In this document: piece after piece, positions 11,501 through 21,271 of the stretch
Numbering within the stretch: position 1 is the first letter of the stretch
Layout: each line of letters begins with the position of its first letter
Source: Thermomucor indicae-seudaticae
Taxonomy: Eukaryota > Mucoromycota > Mucoromycetes > Mucorales > Lichtheimiaceae
Reading direction: 5' to 3'
Assembly (NCBI GenBank): GCA_000787465.1
Contig: JSYX01000540.1
Coordinates: forward strand, 1-24,569
DNA length: 24,569 nucleotides
Translations under genes and position numbers: made by a program
Notes under the pieces: generated by a model
What the model was told of the DNA's origin: nothing
Seen by the model: the letters and a program-made list of their open reading frames with translations, nothing else
Databases searched by the model: none

Positions 11501-13875
11501 AGTTTGAGGTGCCGAATACGCTTTCGACCGTATTCGAGGAGAAGACAACCGGTAATTTTACAAAGATGCAAAGGTCCAGACAGATGGGAAATAACCATGG
11601 GCGCTAGGAAGCTATCAACTGTTGACGGATGGTCATCCGGCGCTTGTACTCGACAAATGCTCAGATTACTGGGATGGAAATGGTCTGCAAACAATAAGTG
11701 ATACGATGGAGAAAAAGATTACCGACTTTTACTTGAACGCCATGGTTCACGATATGCAGTGTATTGCTTACGCGTATCGCCCTATCAACACGGCGCACAA
11801 CTCCAGAATTCCGTTTTTGAACCCTTCAGACAATGAAGACGAGGAGCCTGGATGCGCGTTTGTTGTGTTGCCCTATAAATCTCCCAGTAACTCGGATTCT
11901 TCTTCTTCAAGCAGCAGCAGCAGCAGCAGCTCTTCTTCTGTGGAATTTGCGGGACATTTGTCGCTTGAAAGCAGCAGTGGGCCCAAATTGTCCCAGGATC
12001 CGCCCGAAAAACGCAGCAGACCTCGACCAGCTTCACGGCAGAGCGCTATTAGTAATAGCTCGTCGTCATCGAGTAGTAGTAGTGATTCAAGTGATGACTA
12101 TTCATTTGAAGAAGACGAACCGGTGGACGAGCAAGAGGAGGAAACGTTTTATAAGGAAGTTGTTAAAGGACAGATATTTCTTGGTATGGCTGCCATGTGC
12201 CATCAGCCCAAGCAGGTAATGTTTGAAGAAGGAGGGCGTGGACTATGAGTTTATCATTATGATCTAACAGGAATAATTGGCGAAAATAGAACGTTGTGGA
12301 CTTTATCGAAGATCTTGGGTTAGCCGGTATCCGGTTCGTAAACTTTTCACCTACAGCAGAACGAGAATCCAAAGCATTTGCAGAGCGATTGGGGTTGGAG
12401 ACAGACTGGAACAGCTGCATACTACTGTCGAGCCCGGACGATGAAAATTGTGGGAACGGGTACCTGCAATCACACGATATCAAGGCCCAGTTACCCCGTG
12501 GAATTGACCAGATCCGGAGTCATCTGGCCAACGTGGATGATATCCCGTTGCACGTCTCTTTGTTTGCCGAGTGCACCCCGCGAGCGATCAAGGAAATGAT
12601 TCGGATTTTCCAAGATTATGGAGAAGTGGTGTGTTGTATTGGGAATGCGTTGAATGCCAAAAATACTGAATCGTTTGCCCTGGTAAGTTCGTCTATATCG
12701 GGATGGAGCGAAAAAGAAGACTGAGTGGGGAACACAGGCGGATATCAGTATTGCAATGGAACCTATGCATACACGGGCACAGACCAAGGGCCGATTGTCA
12801 CTTAATAGCGGACGACAGCCGCCACTGGCGGTGGGCGCGTCGCTCGTCAGCTTGCCCTGTGCGCTGTTTATGCAGTATGAAACAAGCTTGTATGCTGTTA
12901 CACAGTTAATTCGGGATGCTCGACGGCTCATGAGTTGTATCCGAATGGGATTTGCATTTTACGCTGGAGCCTGCATGTCCTTGACCTTGATTCAGTTCCT
13001 CGGATTTTGCATGCTGTTGCCGCCGGTTTTCACGGGGTATCAAATCCTGTGGATCATGTGGGTGATACTTCCAGTCTTGACGGTGTCCATGCTGTTTACA
13101 CCGCATAACGATAATATCATGCTGCTCATGCCCGGTAAGCCAATAATGCTTTGAAAGCGAGTCTGTATGCTAAGCTTGGAGACGGATACTAGGCAAAAAC
13201 ATTGAACATTTAACTGGGTTGGTTCGGTTTTTGGTGTACTTTGTATTCAGATTTATACTGGTGATCCTGATGGCTCTCTTGATCTATGGCCTGTATGTGT
13301 AAAGTCCGTTTGAGCATATCGACTTTTACTCATTGTCGTTTGTAAAGAACTCTGGTGTACGTATCCGGTATATCGGCTTCCGACGCATTCGGTGGGTTTG
13401 GACAGGCAGGATGGCTCCACTGGACGCGCGAAGAGCAATGGTCCGTTTTATACGCACAAAACTTTGCTCTTGTGGCTCTGGTATGGTACTATGCATGGAT
13501 CTCGTCCACATTTTTGCACCGAACGTTTTCGGTATACCACTGTGCACCCTACAAGAACAAGGTGTGGATGGGTGCATGTGTGGTTGTGGTTGTGCTCCAG
13601 TTTTGCTTCTGTGCCGTGTCCCTGGCGCACGGCCCCTTTCATCTATCCAAGATCCCTTGGTTCGTCTATTTTATTGGGTTCATTTGGCCCGTCGTCCTGT
13701 TGCCCGTCCAAGAACTTGTCAAAATGCATGACAACAAGGAATTTACGCGGTTCCAGAAACGATCGAAGCTTGAATTTAGCACAAAGGTAATCATTAAACT
13801 TGTCACTGTTACTGGCTTGATCTCTGACAAGAAAAACGCTTTATTATGTAGCTCGGAATGCATTCTCCATTATAA
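8556..13875 (+). CDS. TMEM94: TMEM94/ERMA-like P-type ATPase-related membrane protein, fourteen exons
   Basis: Exons: 8556-9349, 9393-9472, 9535-9806, 9871-10660, 10746-10882, 10952-11082, 11161-11294, 11360-11551, 11608-12215, 12290-12682, 12738-13134, 13193-13298, 13348-13786, 13852-13875. Total 4497 nt, or 1498 residues. The animal relative is an ER protein described as a magnesium transporter. The first 290 residues are acidic, Ser/Gln-rich and soluble. Two membrane helices follow at about 297-350, then an actuator-like stretch (RDGVVRIFPVNLLVEGD), two helices at about 535-605, a cytoplasmic head with poly-Ser runs, and further helices in exons 11-13. Strong family matches are LLVEGDVVEM, SLGSTTVICCLDREGT, SLKPIGLNFML, ALVLDKCSDYWDG, IRFVNFS, GLETDWN and the end KLEFSTKLGMHSPL. 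The phosphorylation loop reads DREGT (Asp684) instead of DKTGT, and the hinge loop reads IGNALNAKN instead of GDGxND. Intron 10661-10745 (85 nt) is needed to keep frame. ATG 8556 is the first ATG in frame. Confidence 0.9.
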
Positions 13876-13917
13876 TAGCTCTCCATCAATCTAATTTTAG
13901 CTACAGTACTAACTAAC

Positions 13918-13923
13918 AATAAA
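13918..13923 (+). terminator. AATAAA polyadenylation signal, TMEM94-like gene
   Basis: An exact AATAAA lies 43 nt after the stop codon at 13873-13875. It sits within the 65-bp gap to the stop codon of the convergent transcription factor gene, so the transcript end probably overlaps the neighbour's 3' end. Confidence 0.5.
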
Positions 13924-13940
13924 CTATTTACACACATAAT

Positions 13941-16596
13941 TTACGTGAAGGACCCCTCTTCTACCGAGCCAGTGTTTATTGGATCCTGTTGCTGTTGCTG
14001 TTGCTGCTGACGTTGCGGGTTTTGATTGTCAAAGTAACTATTCCATTCATCAAAATCAAACGACATGGGAACACTCCAGAACTCTGTAGCCAAGGGGTCA
14101 AACGTTGGCCGAGCAGCGGACGGGCTAGTAAAGGACGACGTGGTGGAGGTGGAGGAGACGGATCGACGAGAAGAGTCTTCGAGAATAGTCGAGTAATAAT
14201 TTGCATATTTTTCATCAATGCCTTCACTTTGTTGATGTTGTTCTTGCTCAAGAGGCAACAGTCTCTGCTGTTGTTGTGTGGGCGACAAGGGTGGCGAAGA
14301 TGACGGCGTATTATTTTCGACGGGTGAATTGGGCACGGCAATCGAAGCTGGTGTCTGCTGCACGATCAAGCCAGCCGCTTGCTGCCTCCGGCGATGATGG
14401 GTTTCATCGATTCCACTCAGATTAATGTCACGCAAGCCAGCCAGTTCGCCCAGAATATTGCAATGGCGTGCGGACGTGATCCATGTTTTCTCGACCTCGT
14501 CCATGGCGCGCATGATCTTGTTGATACAGATCTTGGCCTCGAACGAGAACATGCTGTCGGACGACGAAGCGTTGTAGATGAAGATGATGCCGGCGGTGAA
14601 CATGAAGTACAGCGAGTAATTGTTGACGTTTGTGAGCCGGCCCTCGACCAGCAGCGACTCGGCGATATCCAGGATCTTGTTGGCTGCAAAGGTGCAGATG
14701 GACGCGGACGGGAAGACGGAGGGCGCCGTGCTCTGTGTCGGCCCCGGGATAAACGGTCGATGGAGTAGGATGAGCGTCGTGTAGAACAGCATGTGAACCT
14801 GGCACAGCTCCAGCGCCGGCGCTGGAAACGGCGAGCGTTCACCCATACGCGTGTTGGGCGGCTTGTACCGAAGTGGGGGCGGCAACTTGGCCATCCACTG
14901 ATTCAGCGCCCGGTCTAACGTCGAGATCACGCTGTCCGGTGTGGCCATCGCCGACAGCTGCTTTCGGCCTTTGACCATGTACAGGTCGCGCAGGACGTCA
15001 CCCAGGATCTCGCAAAGCTTCACGAGTTGTATAAAGTTATCCAGGATCCTCGGTGTCCTGTCCACGTCGTCCTCGTCTTGCTCTGTTGGATACGGTGTGT
15101 CATAGTCACGCTCGTCAATCATGGGTGACCGTCCGTGCATCGCACAAGTGAGCCGATCAATCACAAAGCTAGCAAACCATACATGATCAGTAAACGATGA
15201 TGGATGACAAGAGCGAGAGTGATTTTACCAGCAGAAAAAGACCCGCTTTCTCTCCTGCTTTTCCGCTTCAGACAGATTCCAGCTGTCGCAGTTCCTGTGC
15301 AAGCCTAAATTCTGGGCCATCCTGAACGCCTATAGCGGGGTGTGACACAGCATAAAATTACTAATCACATGTCATTTTAGGGCATTTGCGGGGGAAACTC
15401 CCACTTACCATGCCGCTATACAGCCAACCTCTCGTTGGTTTCAAGGCGCCATTCTGGTGACTACTCATCAAGAGCAACGACTGCACCGTCGATACCTTGA
15501 AGCTGTTCCACTCCAGGTCCAAGAGTAACCGAGCGCGTTCAAAGAATATATCGCCCGCCGTATCCGGCTGTGACGGGTCGGCGCGCACCCGTGGATCCGG
15601 AGATACCCGCGACGCTACGGCGTAGATGGCATTCAGCAACAGCGGGGACGGCCGCTTACTGCTGTCCTTGTTTCTGAGGGCGGCCATAAACGACTTTTTG
15701 TGCAAAAGCGGGATGAATGGATAAAAGTGCTTAAAGTAGAGGTCCAGCAGGTGGTTGGAGAGGTCCTCGGGTGGCATCTCAAACGGGTCGACCGGGAGCC
15801 GTGCCATCAACAACGGATGCGTTTCCGGGCTGCTGCCGTCTGAGCTGAACTGAATCGAGCCGTTATGAAAGTTCTTGCTGCGCTGGAGCATGTAGAACCC
15901 GGATGACCTCCCGTAGTAGCGGAGCTGGCCGCTTTCGTCAATGGAAAGGTTGCAGAGGTTGTCGTTGACCGAGTCGACTGTGGCCATCATCGCGTCCGGG
16001 TTGCGGCTGACGTGCAGGCCTTCGATGTCCCGCAGCTCGTGCAGTGAGGCCGTGCTGCCATGGTGTACTGCTGCTTCGTCGAACCCGACGATGGCTGTCC
16101 GCTGCATGGGCCGAGGTCGTACCAGCTCGCCGTAAGCGGTCTCCAGCGGAGCGTTCAACTCGTCCAAGATGGCCTGGAACCGAGGATCGTTTTCTTGAAT
16201 GATGCTGCCCAAAAGCGCTTCCAATCGATGCAACCGTCCTTCAATGGCTTCAATATACCCTTTCGGCGGTCCTCTCTGTGTTTCGAGCGGTTCAGGTAAA
16301 AAGAAAGCGTGACCAGCAATTCCGTTGATACTTTAAGAACTTGCCTTTCTTGTCGACTCCTTGTAGGTACACTGGATTTCCAGGGCCACACAATTGCCAC
16401 ACAATGGCAAAGCGCCATCACACTTTACTTTTTTCCGTCGACATTGTTCACTGTTTTTTTTGACATTCCGGAAATCTCCCTTTTTTAGTCGCCCTCGCTC
16501 TTTTTTGGGGGTGCGCAAGTCAGGAAGTTATTACCAGGCTTTGCTGACGCGTTGTCGTTTTGTTGCGGCGGCGGCGGCTGACAGGTCAACACTCAT
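13941..16596 (-). CDS. Zn2Cys6 transcription factor with fungal-specific middle domain, five exons
   Basis: Exons, minus strand: 16596-16535, 16450-16345, 16275-15409, 15329-15229, 15168-13941. Total 2364 nt, or 787 residues. The zinc cluster is complete: Cys21, Cys24, Cys31, Cys38, Cys41, Cys48 (CEQCRRKKVKCDG, then LCGNC). Cys21 is created by the first splice junction (TG|T). A KRGPPKGYIEAIEGRL linker and coiled coil follow, then a YYGRSSGFYML segment and the fungal_trans domain with HFYPFIPLLHKKSF, an LLNAIYAVASR helix and RVFFCCFVIDRL. The C-terminal part is Ser/Thr-rich with a Gln run near the end. It should act in the nucleus as a DNA-binding regulator; its target genes are unknown. Intron 2 (16276-16344) starts with GC (AAAG|GCAAGT), and no GT alternative keeps the frame into RGPPKGY. 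The start at 16596 puts the basic KRQRVSKAC directly before the cluster, as in the family. Confidence 0.93.
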
Positions 16597-17064
16597 GACA
16601 CGTGGCAGTTGAACGTGTAATAAGAAGAGAGAGTGGGGGGGCGTTCTAAAAAACGAGAAGAGAAACAGAGGAAAAGACAGGGAAAGATCACGGGAAAAGG
16701 CTGGAAAAATTGAGACTCAGCGCAAGAGTGGGGTTTCAAAACGAGGAGATTGTGGGGAAATCCCGGGCCGATTTCCGGGCTTTCTTTGCACCTGTGCATC
16801 TCATAGGGAACCAATCCAAAAAGAGCAAGCATGTACCCATAGAGTGGGCGATATAAGAATGTTCGTTGTTCCCTAAAGTACGCACAAAAGTTGTCAAGAG
16901 AGAGAAAAAACAGTGTGCTCGACGCATTTGTCACTTATAGCAACGTCAGATCACACCCTTGCTTTTTGGGAAACTAAGCAACAAATGGATATTACCCCAC
17001 AAAAAAATTTGTTTCACTCTATTTTAAAGAAGCCCCTTCTTTTTTCCCCATCAATCGTTTTACT
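16597..17064. other. 468-bp upstream region between the transcription factor gene and the orphan exon
   Basis: No gene is supported here. A CACGTG E-box lies at 16599-16604, directly before the factor's ATG and so probably in its leader. Purine-rich runs follow (16620-16720), then the dyad listed separately. The last 50 bp before 17065 are pyrimidine-rich, like leaders of expressed fungal genes. Confidence 0.45.
16756..16776. promoter_or_regulatory. Perfect dyad with CGG-N-CCG core upstream of the Zn2Cys6 gene
   Basis: GGAAATC at 16756-16762 is mirrored exactly by GATTTCC at 16770-16776. The 7-nt centre contains CGG (16764-16766), one base, and CCG (16768-16770). Zn2Cys6 dimers commonly bind inverted CGG triplets, so this could be a site for the adjacent factor, about 160 bp before its ATG. 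It is also 290-310 bp before the orphan exon on the other side. Binding is inference. Confidence 0.35.
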
Positions 17065-17182
17065 ATGCATACGACTAGGAACGCCTTGAATTCTCTGGTC
17101 TTGTCCTGTGGCCGTACTCTTGCTTTTTCTAAAGTTCCAAAGACCGCTGCTGCCTCTTTACGATCGGTTTATGCCCAAAGAG
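17065..17182 (+). CDS. Orphan first exon with mitochondrial-presequence character (partial gene)
   Basis: ATG 17065 opens 39 codons ending at a textbook donor (AGAG|GTAAGT). The peptide begins MHTTRNALNSLVLSCGRTLA and continues with Ser, Ala, Val, Lys and Arg but no acidic residue, then ends SVYAQRG. This fits a cleavable amphipathic mitochondrial targeting segment with an R-rich processing site. A pyrimidine-rich leader precedes it. No downstream acceptor joins it in frame to anything recognisable: the obvious acceptor after the (CT)n tract at 17275-17277 leads straight to a stop. What follows is transposon debris. It is probably the 5' remnant of a nuclear gene for a mitochondrial protein, or its next exon is too far or too diverged to see. 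Confidence 0.35.
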
Positions 17183-17258
17183 GTAAGTTTTGGGATTAAG
17201 TTTGCATTGTTTAACCGGGGATCCATGCGCCAACAACAGACAGCGTTGTTAGCATATG

Positions 17259-17275
17259 CTCTCTCTCTCTCTCTC
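17259..17275 (+). repeat. (CT)n microsatellite
   Basis: About eight CT units run up to a CAG at 17275-17277. The tract resembles a polypyrimidine tract and acceptor of the orphan gene's first intron, but the sequence after it does not continue an open frame. Confidence 0.7.
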
Positions 17276-17457
17276 AGGATAATTTGTGAAACAAAAGAAT
17301 GGCAGCTCCTTTGTACACCATCTTTGATTCGCAACCAATTTATGCTTTTCGAGGCATGCTTCATGTACCTTTAGAACGCTTATTACCTTTTTGCGAGATG
17401 TTTGACCAACGAAGAAGGCTGGCCAAACCTGGTACCTGCTCGCAAGGGATTTGAATA

Positions 17458-17830
17458 CCAAGATATTTTATTGATAAAGCTTGCAGGTCGGCCCTTACTG
17501 TGGAGCAGAAGCTCCGACGCTTCAAATGAGCTGAGCAGCACGTTGACTGGACCAAGGGACAAGGGAAGTCTGTCAAGGTACATCGTCAGTGAGAAAGAAG
17601 GTCGCGAGCGTGTCTTGCGAAAGGTCAATGAACGTTACCGGAAGCGTTGCGTACAAGGAACACACAAGTTTGGCAAGGGTTCCATTATGATCTGGGGATG
17701 TTTCTGGTTTGGAGGCGTGGGCCCTCTGGGCGGCGTTGATGGCACACTGGATCAAGATGGATCAAGACGGATACGTCAACACTTCGGCTGAGAATCTGCA
17801 CCTATGGTTGGAAAGTCGGCGTCAGGAAGA
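17458..17830 (+). pseudogene. Broken Tc1/mariner-type transposase fragment
   Basis: Pieces of a Tc1-like DDE transposase appear in different frames: SALTVEQKLRRFK then stop then AEQHVDWTK, next RKVNERYRKRC and the strong family block GKGSIMIWGCFWFGGVGPL with VDGTLDQDG, and finally DGYVNTSAENLHLWLE. At least one internal stop and several frameshifts separate them. One shift is explained by a 10-bp tandem duplication (17750-17759 and 17760-17769). The catalytic Asp regions are not recognisable, and the C-terminal DDE portion is missing or unreadable. I found no convincing terminal inverted repeats, so the ends of the element are not defined. Confidence 0.75.
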
Positions 17831-19216
17831 CCTAAGCTGTTTCCCCGTTGACTGTGGTCACAGGCACCGGAGAATGGGACACTTCACGTCCGTGGTCCTT
17901 CGAATCCACTCGCTTCGCCATCAATAATACGTTTCGCGCTTGCCATCCGTTGAACTATGACGCGCATCCCAGCAGATTGCAGAGGGAGTACACCAATGCA
18001 TCAAGTCTCTGCAGCTGCTTGTTTAAAGTTATCATCAAACGCAGTTACAGTCAGGCCGACCGCCAACATGTCCTATCGGTTCTGGCAAAATGTAAGGACG
18101 TGGATGCAGCCAGAAAGATGTATGCGAAGCAGAACAAGTCGCTGCCCTGGACTTACAAGGCACCGAGAACGCCATGCTAGTAAACAGTGGATTACCACTC
18201 CACATTACAGAAAATAAAGCCTGCACACTATACAGTGGTAACCCGCCTAGCGCAACGGCTTAATTCCTGGGAATTTGTTACTTAGAGCGAGGTGGCAGCA
18301 GTTGCAGTTTTTGACCTTGTGTTGTTCAAATATTGCTTGGACTTCAGCAATAACAAACAAACAGACAGGTAGGTCTAGAGGTAGCCATGATCTTAAGAGA
18401 TATTACTACGCATTTCGCGAGGTCTGCTCTGAGAGAAATACTTTCGTAGTTCTGTATATTGGCTAAGATGATTAATCAATGGAGGAATAATCAAAGCTAT
18501 AAGAAATATTATCTCACGATTCGAAAAAAAAAACACGGATTTAGTTGCAGTGAAGAGCAGTTATATCTTCTATTTTCGTGCTTTCGGATTCAAGGGATAA
18601 GACGAACAACAAGGTGGGCGCGTGCTTGCTAAACTCAGTAATTAAGATATCCATGGATGGATTCTAGACGCGTCAGTTACGATTTTTCGAAGGGCGCATC
18701 CAAAACAAGCGTTGCTTACTTGAAGTTATCTTCGAATCAGCATTTAAGTAGAAAAATCATTAGGAAGTTCATGTTTGAAACTGCTAGGTAGTTTCGAAAC
18801 ATGGAGCCTACGTTGTTGCGAATTGCAAAGGGACGGTAAGCCTTATGTGATTCCTGAAAAATCAGCTGCAAAAGGCCGGATGTTGCGATAGGCGGGGCGT
18901 CACTGCTCAAGCAGGATGCTAATCGAACGGGTTTCCAAAGCACAAACAAGCGATACATAAAGCACTCTGCAGACGTCAGCGACACATGATAACCAGTAGA
19001 CGCTGCTGACACTAATCATAAGTTACCAGTACCTCTTTCCGCTTGATTTTGTCGCGCTCTAGAAGAAGTAATAGTAGAATCAAGCATGGGTTGTTTCAGT
19101 TTACGTTCCTATCAGTTACGAGATATCAGGTTCCGGATTAGTAGACTGTCTCTGCATTATGGGGGGGCCTCACTTAATGAGCTCGAATTGAACTCCAGAT
19201 TTCGTCCTGTGTGATA
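17831..19216. other. 1.4-kb region without a supported gene, probably eroded repeat DNA
   Basis: An open frame of 110 codons (17848-18180, +) with a Lys-rich end and a 91-codon frame on minus (18737-19012) show no family motif and no matching splice sites. A small hairpin (GTGG-ATTA-CCAC) lies near 18187-18198, with a similar CAGTGGTAAC near 18233; these may be worn transposon ends. The rest is AT-rich and featureless. Confidence 0.4.
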
Positions 19217-21271
19217 ATGCAGGTTTTTCAGCCTTACGTGTATTACCAGGAACGGCAGAAGATCCAAACGACTATGACGGATTCATTTCTTGATACAGAG
19301 TACGGCAACTGCTCAAACAATTTAAACTGGTTGCTAAACATACATGTACAGCCTTAATGATACTATTCCCGAAAATGCGGGAGAAGTCTGCATGGACAAT
19401 CTCTTTCGTGTAGCGCAAGCCATGGTCGACTGTCAAACCACGGGCAACACTGCTCCTCTAGACAAGTGCATGCCTTTTGCTGATCGCTTCCTCAAGACTT
19501 TGATTCAAAAAAATGGATTACGACATATAAAGCCACGACCACTACCGGAAGCGCAGCAGCGCATTGTCGACAACATCCGGAGAAAGTAAGCAAAATGTGC
19601 TGTGTTGAGCAAGACTGGGCAAGCCGTTTATGTCATGTTTACGGTATGCAGACGGAAACACTGTGAGCTTGAGGACGACCACCTTGAGAATCTACCTTCC
19701 TCCGTAAAGGAGTTTTCAAAGTTTTTGCAAACACTGTACTTGGAATCTCTATATACACAAAAGGTATACACATAACCGGTCATTCCATTATGTTTTTTCT
19801 ATCTAACATGTTTTCTTCTAGTGGCGCCTGATTGATTTTATGACGCAAATCAAGCGATGCGTTGATAGAATGGGCCAAGATCCTGAGGGGGTAAGTGTAT
19901 CAATAACGAACCTTTGGATGCCACTGTCCGTCTAACAAAAAAGTGTCTGTCTAGCTATCCGAACTACTAGGCGCCCTCAAGTCTACCGCTCGTTTATGTT
20001 TGTCTTTTGATCAGAAACACCGTCAGATCATTCCATCGATGATGTTGGATGGGGAGGTTGCAGGCAACTTCCAACTACCAGACACTGAACAGGACTATTT
20101 TGAGAAATGGCATGCTGAAACCATCGGAAGTAGGCTGCAGCATATACGGGACTACGACGATCTTTCCAGGAAAGCACTAAAGATCAGGGAGTATGTATCC
20201 TAGATGTGCGTTCTCTCTTTCTCCCGGCACTGACCATAGAGAAAAACAGTGGCAAACTGCAAATTATCCTGTATTTGTTTATAGTAGCAGTCGAACGACG
20301 TGCAGGGAGAAGACAGTGTGCGAGCTCCGAGAAGGAAATAGAGGGAGAGAAGAGGCTTGATCTTGATGACTCAGAGTATCAGCTAAGCCTATATTTCAAC
20401 CTTATCAATATCTGGGAGTCTGTGGCAGATATTTCTGGTTTTCTACAAGATGTGAGTAACGGCAGCATGTCTGGACCTCGTCGTGATTTGGATGCGGCCG
20501 ATAGTTCGGTTTTAACGTTTTGTAATCACTTGGAACAAGGGTAAGAAAGAAAGACGCCCATAGGATGGGAACCAATCATTTTGACTTACAAGTCTATGTA
20601 AAGCTTGGGCAACCTGGTGCCGGACTGGATAGAGCACTTTATAGGGAAGTGCAAGGAGGATGATTTGGAATATATAGAACCAGAACCAGTGGTCTCGCTG
20701 CCACAGGACAAAGAGAACAGAGCACCAAGAAAAAGTCCAACCAAAGCAGCATCCACGCCCACTTCGAGCCAATCATCGTCAGCATCAGGGAAAGCGCCGG
20801 CAATGCCAGAGTTTCCTTTTCTACGCCGTCAAGTAGACTTGACTGTCAAGAACAAGACTTCGAAACAGAAAACAGTTGGACCAGCAGCAGCGGCCGCGAT
20901 AGCCAAGGTCGCTCGATCTGCTAAAAATGGAGTTCCCACCATGAAAAGATCAGGAAGTTTCCTCAAGAGTGCTGATTCACCAAAAAGTATGTTGGTGTTA
21001 AGTGGAAGTGTGTATTATTAGGGTTTATCGAACTCTGAAATGTTGGTTTAGGGTCAAAGATTCTAAGAGAGCACAACAATGATGATGTTACCCTCCAGCT
21101 CCGTATACCGGATTCACCGACAACACCAAGAACACGTTATCAACGAATGATTACATCTTTTATGGAGGATTACAAAGTGAGCCCGCGACGTAGTGATGTA
21201 TGTAGACGTGATCAAATACAACACCGCTTGGCGTTGCCCATATTAATGTGCTTTTTTAGAGCTTTGAATAA
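19217..21271 (+). CDS. Unrecognised nine-exon gene; soluble protein with KEN motif and CDK-type sites
   Basis: Exons: 19217-19299, 19352-19585, 19652-19763, 19822-19890, 19955-20190, 20250-20540, 20604-20986, 21052-21176, 21260-21271. Total 1545 nt, or 514 residues. I do not recognise the family. The first 300 residues look helical and balanced (for example SSVKEFSKFLQTLYLESLYT and ELLGALKSTARLCLSF). The last third is basic and disordered: PQDKENRAP (KEN at residues 378-380), KSPTK, DSPKRSK and DSPTTPRTRYQRM. KEN boxes and S/T-P-x-K/R sites are typical of cell-cycle proteins destroyed by the APC/C and phosphorylated by CDK. The fifth junction is the weak point. The 59-nt intron used here adds a hydrophobic LQIILYLFIVAVE stretch; a 119- or 122-nt intron (exon from 20310 or 20313) removes it and reads more naturally. 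The start is provisional; ATG 19217 may follow an upstream exon. AATAAA at 21267-21272 overlaps the stop. Confidence 0.7.

Noticed and set aside
13333..13790. Two 132-codon frames overlapping the TMEM94-like exon 13
   Set aside because: They are shadows of the true frame, which encodes membrane helices and the conserved C-terminal KLEF stretch.
14417..14842. Arg- and Ser-rich 141-codon frame on minus inside the transcription factor gene
   Set aside because: It is an off-frame reading of exon 5 in GC-rich sequence with unnatural composition. The factor's frame carries the fungal_trans features.
18184..18260. Hairpins near CAGTGGTAAC considered as transposon terminal repeats or a tRNA
   Set aside because: No matching inverted copy was found on the other side of the transposase fragment, and no cloverleaf could be drawn.
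18737..19012. 91-codon minus-strand frame
   Set aside because: No family motif, no splice partners and no ATG context support; it lies in featureless repeat-like DNA.
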